Positions 5,671-6,742 of a stretch of DNA of 6,742 bases are shown in pieces. The stretch is from Candidatus Odyssella thessalonicensis (lineage in GTDB: Bacteria > Pseudomonadota > Alphaproteobacteria > Bin65), in NCBI GenBank assembly GCA_005240015.1, contig SBBV01000106.1, positions 1 through 6,742 of the forward strand. The letters run 5' to 3'. The translations under genes and the position numbers were made by a program. The notes under the pieces are model-generated. The model did not search any database. It was not told where the DNA came from and was given only the letters and a program-made list of their open reading frames with translations. Positions within the stretch are counted from its first letter, which is position 1; each line of letters starts with the position of its first letter.

Positions 5671-6684
5671 ATGCGCCTTGACACCCGCCGGCTCTCGCGC
5701 GCGGCCCTCGCGGCACTGCTCCTGCTCGCGGCCGCACCGGCGCGCGCCGACGAGCCGGGCGCCCAGGGTCCGGCCGAGGGGCCCGATCGCCGCCAGGAAT
5801 GGCGCGTGCCGGTGCCCGACGCCGACGGCAGCACGATCCGCCTCCTCGAAGCCCTCGTCTACCGCCCGGCCGGCGAGGCGCCACGGCCGCTCGTCGTCAT
5901 CAGCCACGGCTCGCCGCGCCGTGCCGCGAACCGCGCCAGCATGCGCCCCGACTGGGCCGAGCGCGCGGCCGCGTTCTTCGTAGCCGAGGGCTTCGTGGTG
6001 CTCGTGCCAATGCGCCGCGGCTACGGACGCTCGCCCGGCGATGCCGACGACCGCGCCTCCGGCCCCTGCAGCAATCCGAACTACACCGATGCCGGCTTCC
6101 GCGTCGGGCGGCAGATCGTGGCCATCGCCGAATACATGCGCCGGCAGAGCTTCGTCGATGCGCGGCGCGTCGTGCTCGCCGGCCAGTCCGCGGGCGGGTT
6201 CGGCTCGCTGGCCGCGGCGAGCGTCAATCCGGACGGCGTCATCGCCGTGATCAACTTCGCCGGCGGGCGCGGCTCGCGCGCGGCCAACGACGTCTGCGGC
6301 GAGCACCGCCTCGTCGCGGCGATGGGGCGCTTCGGCGAGAGCACGCGCGTGCCCTCGCTCTGGCTCTATGCCGAGAACGATCTCTTCTTCCGCCCCGATC
6401 TGGCGCGGCGAATGCACGCGGCCTATGCGCTGGGCGGCACGCGCACGTCGCTCCATATCCTCGGCGAATACGGCAGGGACGGGCATGGCTTCGTCCGCCG
6501 CGGCGACAGCGCCGCCGAGTGGCAGCCGCTGGTGCGCGAATTCCTGGCGAGCGTCGGGCTCGTGGCGCCGCGCGCGGGACGGCCGGTGCAGCCGCCCGCG
6601 CGCCGGGCCGAGCCGGGGCCGGCGCCGACACCGCCGCGCCGCACGGCGCCGGGCGAGAAAGGGATCGAGGAACCGCTGCGATGA
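5671..6684 (+). CDS. Exported alpha/beta hydrolase (dienelactone hydrolase / acyl-peptidase type)
   Basis: This is a predicted periplasmic serine hydrolase of 337 residues; the substrate is unknown. The signal peptide is clear: basic residues at 2-10, core AALAALLLLAAA, cleavage probably ARA|DE after residue 26. The alpha/beta-hydrolase fold follows: strand LVVISHG with the oxyanion-hole HG (79-80), FVVLVPMRRGYGRSPG (108-123), nucleophile elbow GQSAG with Ser173, acid Asp237 in LYAENDLFF, and base His272 in DGHGF. Cys133 and Cys209 could pair in the periplasm. Residues from about 300 onward form a Pro/Ala/Arg-rich tail outside the fold. The frame is open upstream through tctB, but ATG 5671 is chosen because it starts the signal peptide; GGGGA lies 11 nt upstream. 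The 44-bp gap after tctB has no terminator, so cotranscription with the transporter is possible. It could release an acid from an ester or amide outside the cytoplasm (speculative). It overlaps the next gene by 4 bp. Confidence 0.82.
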   Translation: MRLDTRRLSRAALAALLLLAAAPARADEPGAQGPAEGPDRRQEWRVPVPDADGSTIRLLEALVYRPAGEAPRPLVVISHGSPRRAANRASMRPDWAERAAAFFVAEGFVVLVPMRRGYGRSPGDADDRASGPCSNPNYTDAGFRVGRQIVAIAEYMRRQSFVDARRVVLAGQSAGGFGSLAAASVNPDGVIAVINFAGGRGSRAANDVCGEHRLVAAMGRFGESTRVPSLWLYAENDLFFRPDLARRMHAAYALGGTRTSLHILGEYGRDGHGFVRRGDSAAEWQPLVREFLASVGLVAPRAGRPVQPPARRAEPGPAPTPPRRTAPGEKGIEEPLR

Positions 6685-6742
6685 GCGAACGCGTGACGAG
6701 CCCCTGCAACGACGTCTGCCAGCTCGACTGGAAGAGCGGCTG
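6681..6742 (+). CDS. DUF1289 small Cys-rich protein, N-terminal fragment at window edge
   Basis: Only the first 20 codons are visible. The segment SPCNDVCQLDWKSG (7-20) fits the start of the DUF1289 family (Pfam PF06945), small bacterial proteins with an N-terminal SPCxxxC pair followed, beyond this edge, by a second CxxC-type pair. Cys9 and Cys13 are the first two. The biochemical role is not established; the cysteine pattern suggests metal binding. The ATG overlaps the hydrolase stop codon (ATGA), and GAGGA lies 9 nt upstream, which points to translational coupling with the hydrolase gene. Confidence 0.75.
   Translation, partial: MSERVTSPCNDVCQLDWKSG

Noticed and set aside
5623..6486. Minus-strand open frame (287 codons) opposite the hydrolase
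   Set aside because: The sense strand carries a complete catalytic triad and signal peptide; the antisense product is low-complexity.
1..6742. CRISPR arrays, tRNA or rRNA genes, insertion sequences
   Set aside because: I saw no regularly spaced repeats, cloverleaf-like sequence, transposase coding or terminal inverted repeats; coding capacity is filled by the genes listed.

Overview
The window is high-GC DNA with G/C-rich third codon positions and closely packed genes. A tripartite tricarboxylate transporter (TTT) set, an FCD-type GntR regulator, an oxalyl-CoA decarboxylase and a DUF1289 gene together suggest a free-living proteobacterium, most likely alphaproteobacterial. That placement is an inference from gene content and composition; no rRNA or other marker is present.

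Left part, minus strand (1-2130). A GntR/FCD regulator (1441-2130) lies upstream of, and on the same strand as, oxalyl-CoA decarboxylase (oxc), whose last quarter runs off the left edge. Centre (2131-2384). A 254-bp divergent control region carries two identical 10-bp palindromes, TGGCATGCCA, exactly 84 bp apart. Each sits inside the spacer of a plausible promoter, one facing each way. Right part, plus strand (2385-5626). A complete TTT uptake system is encoded in the order tctA (large membrane subunit), tctC (periplasmic binding protein), tctB (small membrane subunit). The tctC cistron is bracketed by two perfect intergenic hairpins, at 3943-3961 and 5019-5048. Right end (5671-6742). An exported alpha/beta hydrolase is followed, with an ATGA overlap, by the first 20 codons of a DUF1289 protein.

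Proposed working model (inference): the regulator senses a small carboxylate, controls both arms through the twin operators, and links an uptake system to cytoplasmic oxalyl-CoA catabolism. Oxalate, or a compound degraded to it, is then the leading candidate substrate of this TTT transporter. TTT systems are known for citrate and other di- and tricarboxylates, so an oxalate-linked one would be worth testing. The CoA-transferase (frc) normally paired with oxc is not in the window and may lie beyond the left edge.
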